In this document: piece by piece, positions 27,896-37,339 of the stretch
Numbering within the stretch: the first letter of the stretch is position 1
Layout: each line of letters begins with the position of its first letter
NCBI RefSeq assembly: GCF_900176645.1
Contig: NZ_FXAN01000040.1
Coordinates: 1-64,000 of the forward strand
Direction of reading: 5' to 3'
Source: Burkholderia singularis
Lineage (GTDB): Bacteria > Pseudomonadota > Gammaproteobacteria > Burkholderiales > Burkholderiaceae
Length of the DNA: 64,000 nt
The notes under the pieces: model-generated
Databases searched by the model: none
What the model was told of the DNA's origin: nothing
What the model saw: the letters and a program-made list of their open reading frames with translations, nothing else
Position numbers and translations under genes: made by a program

Positions 27896-28966
27896 ATGCC
27901 GGCTGTTTCCGGAAAGGCCAAAAGCGCGGCTCAGCTTCCGGCCACCTTGTGCACAGTCATCGTCGCTGCCGAGGTGATGAAACGGTACGGAATATCCGCC
28001 GAGCGTTTTCTTGAAGGAAGCGGGGTAGTTCCGGCCGATCTCGGCAAACCTGATGTCGTAATCACGCATGCGCAGGAAATGGCGATATTCGCGAATGCGC
28101 TCGACGCGACCGGCAATACCGGGATCGGGCTCGAGATCGGTGATGCGATCCCCGTGACCGCATATGGCTGGCGCGGCACGGCCATGCTGGTCAGCCCGAC
28201 GCTCGAGGCTGCAATCCGGCTCGCGAATTCCTATCCACTACTTGCGATTTGCTATTTCCGGATCGATCTCGAAGTCGACGGGGACGAAGCTCGCATTGTC
28301 ATTCGAGACTACGCGTACCGGGCAGACCTGCTCGTGTTGAACAGCGACATGTGCATCGCGGTTCTGAGGCGTGAAATGCTGGGCGTACTGGGCGGCCGCG
28401 AAATCAAGTTCCGCAGACTGCAACTTGCGTTTCCGCCGCCGCCGCATGCCGATCGCTATGCAGCGTTGTTCGGCTGCCCCGTGGAGTTCGGCGCGCAGGA
28501 AAGCGCCTGCTATTTTCCTGCGGCCGAGCTTGCCAGCCCATTGCCGCTTGCGCATGCTCATGCGCTCGAGGTTGCGCGCCGTCACTGCGACCGGCAAGAG
28601 CGCGAATTGCAAAAGTGGACACCAAGTGGTGTCGTCGAGAGCGTGCTCGATCACATGTACCGGAACCCAGGCTGGAAAGATTATGAGCAGCTTTATTTGT
28701 CACAGCGTAGTTTGCAGCGGAAACTGCAACTGCTCGGTACATCGCTCGGTGAATTGCGCGACATCGTGCGGCGTGATCTTGCGTCTCGCTACATGAGCAG
28801 CGAGCGTTTCAGCATGAAGGAGATTGCTGCGAAGCTCGGATTCGAGCAGCCGAGATCGTTGCATCGATGGATTGCCTCGGAGCGTAAATTGCACGTATCG
28901 GATCACGCGCTGGGCGGAATGCCGCGCACTGCGGCAACATTGAAAAAGCGCGCCGTCGGTATTTGA
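27896..28966 (+). CDS. AraC family transcriptional regulator
   Basis: A 356-residue regulator of the OruR/ArgR-like group: the N-terminal two-thirds matches the AraC-type sensing domain found in many Pseudomonas and Burkholderia regulators, and the C-terminal 90 residues carry the double helix-turn-helix (SQRSLQRKLQLLGTSLGEL, and EIAAKLGFEQPRSLHRWI). The start at 27896 has an excellent ribosome binding site (GGAAAGGAG). It lies 113 bp upstream of, and co-directional with, a polyamine-type transporter operon, so it is the likely local regulator. Confidence 0.88.
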   Translation: MPAVSGKAKSAAQLPATLCTVIVAAEVMKRYGISAERFLEGSGVVPADLGKPDVVITHAQEMAIFANALDATGNTGIGLEIGDAIPVTAYGWRGTAMLVSPTLEAAIRLANSYPLLAICYFRIDLEVDGDEARIVIRDYAYRADLLVLNSDMCIAVLRREMLGVLGGREIKFRRLQLAFPPPPHADRYAALFGCPVEFGAQESACYFPAAELASPLPLAHAHALEVARRHCDRQERELQKWTPSGVVESVLDHMYRNPGWKDYEQLYLSQRSLQRKLQLLGTSLGELRDIVRRDLASRYMSSERFSMKEIAAKLGFEQPRSLHRWIASERKLHVSDHALGGMPRTAATLKKRAVGI

Positions 28967-29079
28967 GACGGTTGTCGCGAAAGGACCCAAATTTGGCGCG
29001 TTTGGTCCGTCCGACAGGCTGTTGTCGGATATAGCAATTTGTTACGCTCGCTGTCGAACTTGAATGACATCTTGGGCCT

Positions 29080-29973
29080 ATGACATCCATTGCTAAGTAT
29101 GCTGGGCTGGCGCCTGTCGTTGCATGCATCGCGGCGGGGGTGATTGTCCCGCTCGGCGTATTGGCCGTGGTATCGCTCTCGGTTCCGCTCGATCTCGGCG
29201 GTGTCGCATGGGGCAAATTCTCGACGCTCGCGTATTGGTCGCTCGTTTTTGATCGCGATTTTGACGGGACGATTGTGTTGCAGGCGGATTTTCTGCGTGT
29301 ATTGGTACGCTCGATCGCGCTTGCAGCTGCGGCAACGCTGATTTGCCTGGTGCTTGCGCTGCCGAGCGCACTGTATATCGTGTCACGCCCCGCCAGGCAG
29401 AAGAATCTGCTGTTACTGGCCGTTACCATTCCGTTCTGGATTTGCATTGTCGTACAGATGTATGGCTGGTTGATCGTGCTGGCGGACAACGGTATCGCCA
29501 ATCGGTTGTTGAACCGCATCGGCGTATTGCACGGCCCGCTCGGCATGATCTATACCGATGCCGCGACGTTGCTCGGCCTCGTTTATGCGTTCCTGCCGTT
29601 CATGGTATTGCCGATCTATGCGGCGCTCGATGATATGGATTGGCGGCTCATCGAGGCGGCTTACGATCTTGGCGCAACGCAATCGCGCGCGGTGCGCGAG
29701 ATCGTGATTCCGATCTGCCGCGGCGGTATCGCGGCGGGCGTCGGCCTCGTGTTCGCCCCCGCGCTTGGCACCTACGTGATATCGAATCTGCTGGGTGGTA
29801 GCCGTTCGATGATGATCGGCAATCTCGTCGATTTTCAGTTTGCCGCCGGCCGCAACTGGCCGCTCGGCGCCGCGATGGCATTCGCGCTGCTGGGCATCGC
29901 GTTGATATCGATGCTGGCGCGGCGTATCCGGGTGAATGCGCTCGGAAAGGACGTCGCTCATGAGTTTGCATGA
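29080..29973 (+). CDS. ABC transporter permease (PotB-like)
   Basis: A 297-residue inner-membrane permease with six hydrophobic segments and the binding-protein-dependent transport signature EAAYDLGATQSRAVREIVIP, the loop that docks on the ATPase. It is closest in layout to spermidine/putrescine permease PotB/PotH. It overlaps the next permease gene by 14 bp. The ATPase is not encoded nearby. Confidence 0.88.
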   Translation: MTSIAKYAGLAPVVACIAAGVIVPLGVLAVVSLSVPLDLGGVAWGKFSTLAYWSLVFDRDFDGTIVLQADFLRVLVRSIALAAAATLICLVLALPSALYIVSRPARQKNLLLLAVTIPFWICIVVQMYGWLIVLADNGIANRLLNRIGVLHGPLGMIYTDAATLLGLVYAFLPFMVLPIYAALDDMDWRLIEAAYDLGATQSRAVREIVIPICRGGIAAGVGLVFAPALGTYVISNLLGGSRSMMIGNLVDFQFAAGRNWPLGAAMAFALLGIALISMLARRIRVNALGKDVAHEFA

Positions 29974-30769
29974 CGTGAAGCGCATGCCGTTGACGGCGCC
30001 TGTTACATGGCTCGTTATCGTATTTCTGTACCTGCCCGTCGTCGCAATCGTTTGGATGAGCTTCAATGCGGGGCGCTCCGCGCTTGTCTGGTCTGGATGG
30101 GGAATAGACGGCTATTTGGACGCGCTGCGCGATCAAACGCTGGTTAGTGCCGCGCTGACGTCGCTGGTGCTCGCCGGTGCATCGGCTGCGATTGCGACAC
30201 CGATTGCGATTGCCGCTGCACTGGCGGGGTGGAAGGTCAGCTCGAGCGCACGTGGTGTGCTTACGGGCTCGATCGGCATGCCGCTCGTGATACCGGAGGT
30301 CGTGCTGGCGATCGGCACGGCGCTGATGTTTGCGATGTTGTCGATTGAACCGGGTTTCGCGACGGTGCTGTTTGCGCATGTGGTGTTTTGTCTGCCGTTC
30401 GCATACTTGCCGGTCAGCGCCCGGCTTGCGAAGATCGATCGCCATTTGCTCGATGCGGCGGCGGTTCTGTCGGCTACGCCGTGGAGGGTATTGACGCAGG
30501 TGACGCTGCCGCTGGCGATGCCGGGCGTGATGGCTGGCGCGACGCTCGCATTCGTCGCGTCGATGAATGATTACGTCACGAGCTATTTTCTCGCGGGCGC
30601 CGGTTTCGGCACGCTGCCGATGTATATCTTCGGCGCACTCAAGCTTGGCCTCACGCCGAAAATCAATGCGATCTCGACAGCGATCATCGGGATTTCGGCA
30701 CTGCAAATTGTCGCTATCGGGCAGGGGAGTCAGGAAAAGGCGAATCGATCGAAAGCGGGGCTGACATGA
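29960..30769 (+). CDS. ABC transporter permease (PotC-like)
   Basis: A 269-residue second permease, paired with the previous gene. The ATPase-docking loop reads LLDAAAVLSATPWRVLTQVTLP. The start at 29960 has AAGGA upstream and overlaps the upstream stop by 14 bases, and its own stop overlaps the binding-protein gene (ATGA), so the three genes are translationally coupled. Layout matches PotC/PotI of polyamine importers. Confidence 0.88.
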   Translation: MSLHDVKRMPLTAPVTWLVIVFLYLPVVAIVWMSFNAGRSALVWSGWGIDGYLDALRDQTLVSAALTSLVLAGASAAIATPIAIAAALAGWKVSSSARGVLTGSIGMPLVIPEVVLAIGTALMFAMLSIEPGFATVLFAHVVFCLPFAYLPVSARLAKIDRHLLDAAAVLSATPWRVLTQVTLPLAMPGVMAGATLAFVASMNDYVTSYFLAGAGFGTLPMYIFGALKLGLTPKINAISTAIIGISALQIVAIGQGSQEKANRSKAGLT

Positions 30770-31797
30770 AGAAACGGTGGTTGGCCGCTTTAGGTTTGAC
30801 GGCGAGCGCGGGTGCGTCGGCGGCGGGCGTCTTGCATGTCGGCAACTGGCCAGACTACATGCCCGCCGCGCTGCTTGCGCAGTTCGAGGCGCAAACGGGC
30901 GTCAAGACAGTGCTCGATGTCTACGAGAGCGACGCCGCGCTCACGCAGAAACTTCAGGCCGGCGCGGGCGGTTACGATGTCGCTGTCACCGGCGATTACT
31001 ATGTCCCGGTGTTGGCACGCGCAGGACTGATAGCGAAACTGGATAAGGCGCGGCTGCCGAATACCGTAAACATCAAGCCGGAATACCGGCATCCGCCGTT
31101 CGATCCGAATCGCGATTACACGATGCCTTACATGGCAGTGGTCACCGGATTCGCATACGACGGCGCGCGCGTGCCGGGCGGCCGGCTCGACGATAGCTGG
31201 AAATCGTTTTTCGATCCGGTTCATGCAGTGCGCGGGCAAATCGGCGCATTGGATGTGGAAGAAGAGATGTATATGGCCGCGAGCTGGTATCTCGGCCAAG
31301 ACGAATGCAGCGAGCGTCCCGACGACGCGAAGCGTGTGCTTGAAGTGTTGAGTAAGCAGAAACCCTTCGTGAAGGCATACAGCAACGACGGGCCCGTCGA
31401 TCGACTGGTATCGAAGCAGGTGATCGTCCAGCACATGTGGGATGGTGCTGCCGAGCGGGCCCACCAACTGCTGCCGAGCGTAAGGTTCGTAGTGCCGAAG
31501 GAGGGTGCGCGGCTGTTGCAGGATAGTCTTGTCATTCCGGCAAATGCGAAAAATCGCAACGATGCGCACAGATTCATCAATTGGATGATGCAGCCCGAAG
31601 TAATCGCGAAGGTATCGAATACGCTTCGCTACGGCAACGAAATTGCCGGTTCCGATCGATATATGGATGAGACGCTGCTGCGGCAGCCGTGGATCAACCT
31701 CCCGCGCGATCAGAAGGCACGCCTGCGCCCATACAAGGTATGCTCGGCCGCCGCGCTGAAGATGCGTAACAAGGTATGGGTGAAGCTCAAAGGTTAG
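30766..31797 (+). CDS. Polyamine-type ABC transporter substrate-binding protein (PotD/PotF-like)
   Basis: A 343-residue periplasmic binding protein with a signal peptide (residues 1-19, ASA/AG) and the typical family beginning VLHVGNWPDYM and YESDAALTQKL. Length and motifs match PotD/PotF/SpuE. The operon order (two permeases then binding protein) is normal, but no PotA-type ATPase is found before or after it. It ends about 85 bp before an intrinsic terminator. Polyamine specificity is inferred from family only. Confidence 0.88.
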   Translation: MKKRWLAALGLTASAGASAAGVLHVGNWPDYMPAALLAQFEAQTGVKTVLDVYESDAALTQKLQAGAGGYDVAVTGDYYVPVLARAGLIAKLDKARLPNTVNIKPEYRHPPFDPNRDYTMPYMAVVTGFAYDGARVPGGRLDDSWKSFFDPVHAVRGQIGALDVEEEMYMAASWYLGQDECSERPDDAKRVLEVLSKQKPFVKAYSNDGPVDRLVSKQVIVQHMWDGAAERAHQLLPSVRFVVPKEGARLLQDSLVIPANAKNRNDAHRFINWMMQPEVIAKVSNTLRYGNEIAGSDRYMDETLLRQPWINLPRDQKARLRPYKVCSAAALKMRNKVWVKLKG

Positions 31798-31883
31798 GCG
31801 CACGCAGTGGTTGCGTGGCCTAGCCGAACCGGTCGTAGTAATCCGTCAGCGGTTTTGGTGGCCCTTGGATGCTGGCGGTTTCT

Positions 31884-31924
31884 TGCTGCTGCATTGTTCT
31901 CCAAACGATGCAGCAGCACTTTTT
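31884..31924 (+). terminator. Intrinsic terminator of the ABC transporter operon
   Basis: Arms TGCTGCTGCAT (31884-31894) and ATGCAGCAGCA (31908-31918) form an 11-bp perfect stem, extended by a G-C and a G-T pair, followed by CTTTTT at 31919-31924. This ends the transporter operon and insulates the tRNA gene. Confidence 0.85.
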
Positions 31925-31936
31925 ATAACTTGGGGC

Positions 31937-31965
31937 TTGTGCCGCGGCGATGGAGTCCCTATAAT
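31937..31965 (+). promoter_or_regulatory. Sigma-70 promoter of tRNA-Val
   Basis: A -35 element TTGTGC (31937-31942) and a perfect -10 TATAAT (31960-31965) are separated by 17 bp, with transcription expected to start about 7 bp before the mature tRNA. Confidence 0.8.
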
Positions 31966-31978
31966 TCGCGCCTCACAC

Positions 31979-32055
31979 AGGCTCGTAGCTCAGTTGGTTA
32001 GAGCACCACCTTGACATGGTGGGGGTCGTTGGTTCGAATCCAATCGAGCCTACCA
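31979..32055 (+). tRNA. tRNA-Val(GAC)
   Basis: A 77-nt tRNA with acceptor stem AGGCTCG/CGAGCCT, discriminator A and an encoded CCA end. The D arm is GCTC...GAGC, the anticodon stem CCACC/GGTGG encloses TTGACAT giving anticodon GAC, and the T arm is the standard GGTTCGAATCC type. It reads GUC/GUU valine codons. No second copy of its 3' end is seen in the window, so an integrated element at this site is not demonstrated. Confidence 0.95.
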
Positions 32056-32069
32056 ACGAACACACGGTA

Positions 32070-32105
32070 CGGATGAATGGCATAGCAATGCTTGCCACTC
32101 ATCCG
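32070..32105 (+). terminator. Hairpin just after tRNA-Val
   Basis: CGGATGA-A-TGGCA (32070-32082) pairs with TGCCA-C-TCATCCG (32093-32105) with one mismatch and a 10-nt loop. It begins 15 bp after the tRNA end and is not followed by a good T tract, so it may be a processing or weak termination structure. Confidence 0.4.
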
Positions 32106-33619
32106 CTTCCCGGATACGTTCTCGATCGCTGAAGCAGCCGATGAATGTACGCATGAGTCGCGGTCCGCAAGCCTCATTCCTCTTCAGGAGGTTCGCTCAA
32201 ATCGGTGAGCGTTCGAGTTTTTCCTCTGTCGTTCCTATCCCGATTTATCTCGTTGGCGCCGGTTGACGGACGAGTGCGGCAGCATTGCAGCGAACGGCTA
32301 GATATCTTCGCTGACGCGGCTGTGTCTGCTGCGCGATCGTATGGATTCCTCTTCGACTCGGCTGGGTGGCGTCAACGCGCCGCAATTGCCAGTAGCCGAC
32401 AAAGATTGCCCGGTCGGTCGCGGTCGGCATACGCGACAAGACCGTCGACATGAGCTATGGGATTACCGAGGCACTTGGCTTGGGCTATCCGGGTTGGCTC
32501 GACGCGACACGGGGCCGATGGCCGCCAGGTTCGATCCGCATCGATCGTAGCGGAGCGTGAATGCGCTTGCGTGTGGCTTGCTTGCAAACACGCAATTCCC
32601 GGTTCCGGCAGACGATATCAAGATCGCCGCGTTGAAGCCGTCTGTTGATCTCTTGGAGCGCGCCATTGCGTACCGGCGGCATACGGTATGGGCTGCGCAA
32701 CCGTACCGGTACGGGATGACAAATGCACGGTGCCGTGAAGACACGCCGATGATGGTGACGCGCAGGTCTCTCAATCGAAGTCCATGACCTCAGGCGGCAG
32801 AGACTTCCTACTTCGACAGTGGTCGCCGAGCAAGGATGGAGCCGGCACGGCCGGCGCTGCTCCGGCTTTGCTTGGGGCTGTCGATCCAGGCAGTCATGGT
32901 ATTGGCGGTTCGATCGCGTCGTCTTGCCCTCTTGGCATCGGATGCGGAGCTATGCGCCGCGAAGCTGCTCTTCGCTGATTCGCAACGGCAACATCGGCGC
33001 GAGTCGGGCGTGGAATGATTTCTATTTGTGATGAGCGTATTCGCGAATTGGGCCGAACGGCCGGCGCGGCCGATTTTTTTCCATGTTTGGGAAAATATGA
33101 TGCAAGCGTCTCTACCGGAAGGCGTCAGGCAGTCAATGTCATCTGCGATTCCAGAGAACTGTGGAAGCTGGTTCTTTGATTAATGCATTCCATGAAACTT
33201 TTTTTGATATTAACTAAAAATGTTTGACAGGCTGATTTCAGCAAGATAAGTTTTGCAATAGGAATGTAAACCGCCTTGCCGTCGTAGAACGTGCGGGGCC
33301 GGAGTTCAAGTGGGGCTGAAGCGCTGTAAAGCGTAATTATCAATATAACCAGCGGCATAGAACCTGAGAGGAGGGCAAACGAAACGCTCGCCGTTTCGTT
33401 CAGTTCCCGTGGATATAGATCTGACGGTAGACGAATCATCCAGTATCCGCATGTCGGATGATGCGATCAGCCGCAACTGTTTGTCGGTAGCACGTCGCAC
33501 GGTTATTTGCAGCGGTGTGACGTGCCCTTTCTTATCGGCAGCGCAGCAAAGCCAGCAATCAGAACGCCAGCTTATCGGTTCGCTTTGTCTTTATCTACAG
33601 TGATCAGGAGGGTATCGGC
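32106..33619. other. 1.5-kb region without an intact gene
   Basis: Between tRNA-Val and the subtilase gene. Short open frames overlap in several frames; around 32440-32530 one frame reads SYGITEALGLGYPGWLDATR, which looks protein-like, but it is interrupted by stops on both sides. From 33130 to 33400 the DNA is AT-rich. I read it as decayed coding DNA plus the promoter region of the protease gene. Confidence 0.4.
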
Positions 33620-35125
33620 ATGTCTAAATTGATTAGAACTGCTTCATATTCTGCGATTGTTGCGGGTGTTGTCCTGGTCGGTCTCGCCCCGCCCTCGCAC
33701 GCACAAACTCTTACATCCCCGTCGGTTCCTGGCGGGCGCGATACGGTCAACCAATTAATCGTTAAGCTCCGAGCGCCGAAGATGGCGGCTAGTGCTGCAA
33801 CGGGGCCGTCGGCGCGCGCGACGGATGTGCAGGCCGTGATCGATCGCGTGGTCTCCGCGCGTCGTGCGCGCTCGGCGAATCGTGCGTTCGGTGCAACTGC
33901 GGCTTCGGCAGCCGGGAATTATGCCGATCCCGCGGCCGGAATACGCATTAAGCGCGAAATGTCGGGTGGCGCGACGGTGCTGTCGTTGCAAAATCGCTTG
34001 CTGCCCGCCGATGCGCAGGCACTTGCGCAAGATTTTGCCGCCGATAGTGCGGTTGAGTATGCGGAACCGGATGTGCGGATGTATCCGTCCGTTGTTCCGA
34101 ACGATGCACGCTACTCCGAGCAATGGGGCTATTTCGATCCGAGAGGCGGCGCGAATTTGCCGGCCGCTTGGGATTTGACGACGGGCTCATCGCGGGTCGT
34201 CGTCGGTGTTATCGATACTGGTTACCGTCCGCATGCCGATCTCGCGGCCAACCTGCTCCCCGGTTACGATTTCGTCTCCGATCCGGTAAGCGCGAACGAC
34301 GGTAACGGCCGCGACAGCAATGCATCGGATCCGGGCGATTGGGTGACGTGGCAAGAAAGTAACGACCCATACGGGCCATTCTACGGATGCCCGGTGAGCG
34401 ACAGTTCCTGGCATGGCACGCACGTCGCAGGCACGATCGGCGCGGTGACGAACAATGGTTTCGGCGTTGCGGGCATATCATGGTCGGGCAAGGTGTTGCC
34501 GGTACGCGTGCTCGGCAAATGCGGGGGTACGCTGAGCGATATCGTTGATGGAATGCGTTGGGCCGCGGGCTTGTCGGTACCGGGTGCGCCGGCCAATCCG
34601 TATCCGGCCAACGTGCTGAACATGAGTCTTGGCGGCTCCGGCCGCACGTGCAGCCAAACCTACCAAAACGCGATCAACGAGATCACGTATCGCGGCACAA
34701 CGATCGTCGTCGCGGCAGGCAACGAAGGCACGTCGGTATCGACATCGCAACCCGCGAATTGCCAGGGCGTCATCACGGTTGGCGCGACCGATCGCAATGG
34801 TGTTCGTGCGAGTTTTAGCAACTACGGGGCGGCAGTGAAGATTTCCGCGCCGGGCGTTGGTATTTTGTCGACGCTGAATGCCGGCAGGACTTCACCTGGA
34901 GCGGACAGCTATGCAAGTTATAACGGCACCAGCATGGCGACGCCGCACGTCGCCGGTACTGTTGCGCTGATGCTGGCGATCAATCCGACATTGTCGCCTT
35001 CGCAAATCCTGCAGCGGCTGCAAGCGAGCGCGCGTGCGTTCCCCAGCGGATCGGGGTGCTCGACGAGCACTTGCGGCGCGGGGCTGCTCGACGCAGGTCA
35101 AGCCGTCTACGCGGCGATTCGGTAA
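33620..35125 (+). CDS. mprA: Secreted subtilisin-family serine protease (MprA-like)
   Basis: A 501-residue S8 protease precursor. A signal peptide (to about residue 29, SHAQ) and an inhibitor-like propeptide (about 40-160) precede the catalytic domain. The triad is Asp199 (VVGVIDTGYRPH), His265 (WHGTHVAGT) and Ser438 (NGTSMATPHVAG). Size and architecture match the extracellular protease MprA of Burkholderia pseudomallei, so the symbol is offered by resemblance. The start has AGGAGG upstream. A peptidase-like lipoprotein follows 103 bp downstream; together they suggest extracellular protein use. Confidence 0.88.
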   Translation: MSKLIRTASYSAIVAGVVLVGLAPPSHAQTLTSPSVPGGRDTVNQLIVKLRAPKMAASAATGPSARATDVQAVIDRVVSARRARSANRAFGATAASAAGNYADPAAGIRIKREMSGGATVLSLQNRLLPADAQALAQDFAADSAVEYAEPDVRMYPSVVPNDARYSEQWGYFDPRGGANLPAAWDLTTGSSRVVVGVIDTGYRPHADLAANLLPGYDFVSDPVSANDGNGRDSNASDPGDWVTWQESNDPYGPFYGCPVSDSSWHGTHVAGTIGAVTNNGFGVAGISWSGKVLPVRVLGKCGGTLSDIVDGMRWAAGLSVPGAPANPYPANVLNMSLGGSGRTCSQTYQNAINEITYRGTTIVVAAGNEGTSVSTSQPANCQGVITVGATDRNGVRASFSNYGAAVKISAPGVGILSTLNAGRTSPGADSYASYNGTSMATPHVAGTVALMLAINPTLSPSQILQRLQASARAFPSGSGCSTSTCGAGLLDAGQAVYAAIR

Positions 35126-35133
35126 TAAGGACA

Positions 35134-35153
35134 GGCACCGCTTCGGCGGTGCC
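35134..35153 (+). terminator. Hairpin after the subtilase gene
   Basis: A perfect 8-bp stem GGCACCGC/GCGGTGCC closed by a TTCG tetraloop starts 9 bp after the protease stop. The following sequence lacks a strong T run, so it may be a partial terminator that allows read-through to the next gene. Confidence 0.5.
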
Positions 35154-35228
35154 CGCTGCGCTGTTTGTGAGCGATATCGCTCGATATGGACTGGCTGTTT
35201 TCTTACGATTCCCGGCATAAGGACAACA

Positions 35229-37172
35229 ATGAAAATCCGCAAAACTGAATCGCTATGCGTATGGAGCACCGCCATTGCGGCGGCGGTTTTACTCACTGCA
35301 TGTGGGGGCGACGACGGCTCGGGTTTGCCCGGCGCGTCTATGTTTGCGCAAACTGGGCGAAGCGAAAATACGGACGCGGTGCCAGCTGCAGGCGGCGCGC
35401 GTGCGGCTTTCGGGCGTGTTTCGCCTTCCGGCGTGCCATACGCGGATCTGTCCGGCGGCGGGCGCTATCGACCCCTGATCGAAAACGGTCAGGTGCAGCC
35501 ATCGCTGTCGGGCAATACGATTACCGAGGAAGCGTGGGTAGAGACGCCCGTCGATTCCGATGGCGACGGCGAGAAGGATCGGATTCACGTGCGTATCGTT
35601 CGGCCGGCCGAAACCGCATCGGGCGCGCGCACGCCGGTCATCGTTCTGGCGAGCCCGTACTACAACGGGCTTGCCGACAGCCCCAATCACAATGTTGATG
35701 TTGAGCTTGACGGTACGCCGCATCCAGTCGCGTCAACGGCTGCCCGTATTCTGGCGGCGATACCGCAGTCTCGAATCTTGCAGCAAGTCGAAGCCGCGGC
35801 AGCTGGGCGTTCGTGGATTGAAGGTTACTTCGTGCCGCGCGGTTTTACGATTGTCTATGCGGATTCGCTTGGCACCGCGGGTTCGGATGGGTGTCCGACG
35901 ATTCTGACCCGCGACGAATCCGTCGCGATGGCGTCGGTAATCCGTTGGCTCGGCCGACACGCGAGCGCGAAGGATGCGAGCGGCAAGCCGATCGTCGCGA
36001 ATTGGTCGACGGGGCATGTCGGCATGTATGGCGTGTCGTATGACGGCACGCTGCCAAAGATGGTCGCCAGCTTGCGCACGCGCGGACTCGATGCGATCGT
36101 GCCGATCGCGGGACTATCGAACATGTACGGCTATTACCGCTCGGCGGGTCTCGTGCGTGCGCCGGACGGTTACCAAGGCGAGGACGTCGATGTCTATATA
36201 AAAGCACTCCTGACGAATTCGCATCCGGAGCGTTGCACGCATCTCATCGATGAAGCGTTGCAGAAAGAAGACCGGACGACGGGCGATTATTCGGCATTCT
36301 GGGCCGCCCGCGAGATTCCGACGGCTTTTGCAGTGGCACCTGCGCTTGTCGCGCAGGGGCTCGCGGACGATAATGTGAGGACCGATCAATCGACTTCGTG
36401 GTATCTCGCGATGCTCAAACAGCACGTGCCGGCACAACTATGGTTGCATCGGGCCCGTCATACCGATCCGAGTCGTGTACCCGCGATGGCGAGCGAATGG
36501 ACTGCGCAGGTGAACCGCTGGTTCACACGCTATTTGCTGGGTTACGAAAACGGTGTCGAGCGTGGGCCGGGCTCGGTAATCGAGCAGGCCAACGGCACGT
36601 TGCTGAAAGAGCCGCGCTGGCCGGCAAGCAGTGCAACGCCTACTACGTATTTCTCGGGTGGAGACGGAGCGGGAACGGGAACGCTACTGCGCTGGCCATC
36701 GGGTGGCCCGCTCGTGAAATTTACCGATGATGCGCGGATCTTGGCACTAACGCTCGCGAATGCAGCCGATGGCGCACATCGCAGCCGTTTCGAGACGCAG
36801 CCGCTTGCCCAGGCGACACGAATCTCAGGAACTGCGACCGCGCAGGTCCGCTTGACGTTCTCGGCTGCCGCGAACGTGACGGCGCTGCTCGTTGATCGTG
36901 CGCCCGACGGCAGCGCGACGATTATCACGCGCGCCTGGACCGATCCTCGCAATCGCAAGTCGATCTGGCATTCGCAGCCCGTCCTCGCCGGCATGCCCTA
37001 CGATTTGCGTTTGACGTTCATGCCGCGTGACTACCGGCTCGACGCAGGCCACCGGCTGGGATTGGTCGTGTTGTCGAGCGACTACGAAGCGACGTTGAGG
37101 CCGACGCCCGGCACTGAACTGACGCTCGATCCGGCCGGTACGTCGGTGACGGTGCCGTTGACGCCGGCTTGA
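35229..37172 (+). CDS. Lipoprotein X-Pro dipeptidyl-peptidase/CocE-like hydrolase
   Basis: A 647-residue protein with a lipoprotein signal (AAAVLLTACGG, lipidated cysteine about residue 21) followed by an S15-type alpha/beta hydrolase domain and the C-terminal beta-sandwich typical of the family. The nucleophile is the serine of GMYGVSYDG; QGLADDN gives a probable aspartate and RARHTDPSR the histidine. The start at 35229 has AAGGACAA upstream and gives the lipobox; the longer frame from 35034 overlaps the protease gene. Family members cleave X-Pro dipeptides or acyl esters. Proximity to the secreted protease favours peptide use. Confidence 0.85.
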   Translation: MKIRKTESLCVWSTAIAAAVLLTACGGDDGSGLPGASMFAQTGRSENTDAVPAAGGARAAFGRVSPSGVPYADLSGGGRYRPLIENGQVQPSLSGNTITEEAWVETPVDSDGDGEKDRIHVRIVRPAETASGARTPVIVLASPYYNGLADSPNHNVDVELDGTPHPVASTAARILAAIPQSRILQQVEAAAAGRSWIEGYFVPRGFTIVYADSLGTAGSDGCPTILTRDESVAMASVIRWLGRHASAKDASGKPIVANWSTGHVGMYGVSYDGTLPKMVASLRTRGLDAIVPIAGLSNMYGYYRSAGLVRAPDGYQGEDVDVYIKALLTNSHPERCTHLIDEALQKEDRTTGDYSAFWAAREIPTAFAVAPALVAQGLADDNVRTDQSTSWYLAMLKQHVPAQLWLHRARHTDPSRVPAMASEWTAQVNRWFTRYLLGYENGVERGPGSVIEQANGTLLKEPRWPASSATPTTYFSGGDGAGTGTLLRWPSGGPLVKFTDDARILALTLANAADGAHRSRFETQPLAQATRISGTATAQVRLTFSAAANVTALLVDRAPDGSATIITRAWTDPRNRKSIWHSQPVLAGMPYDLRLTFMPRDYRLDAGHRLGLVVLSSDYEATLRPTPGTELTLDPAGTSVTVPLTPA

Positions 37173-37180
37173 TATGGATG

Positions 37181-37208
37181 GCGCGCGGCGCGTGTGCGCG
37201 CCGCGCGC
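37181..37208 (+). terminator. Strong GC hairpin after the S15-like gene
   Basis: A perfect 12-bp stem (37181-37192 with 37197-37208, left arm GCGCGCGGCGCG) with a 4-nt loop begins 8 bp after the stop. The trailing sequence is GTTT, a short T run. Confidence 0.6.
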
Positions 37209-37339
37209 GTTTCGGCTCGAAGCCGAGCATCTTGGCCGATTCGCGTCGATGGGCGTGGAAAACCCGATGCGATCCGTGCGTGAAGCTGGTAAGGTGAGCG
37301 CGATGCCGGCGCGCTTGAGCTGGCGCGCATGGAGCCTGT

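Noticed and set aside
33125..33439. 104-codon minus-strand open frame
   Set aside because: Lies in AT-rich promoter-like DNA, with no motif and no plausible neighbour relation.
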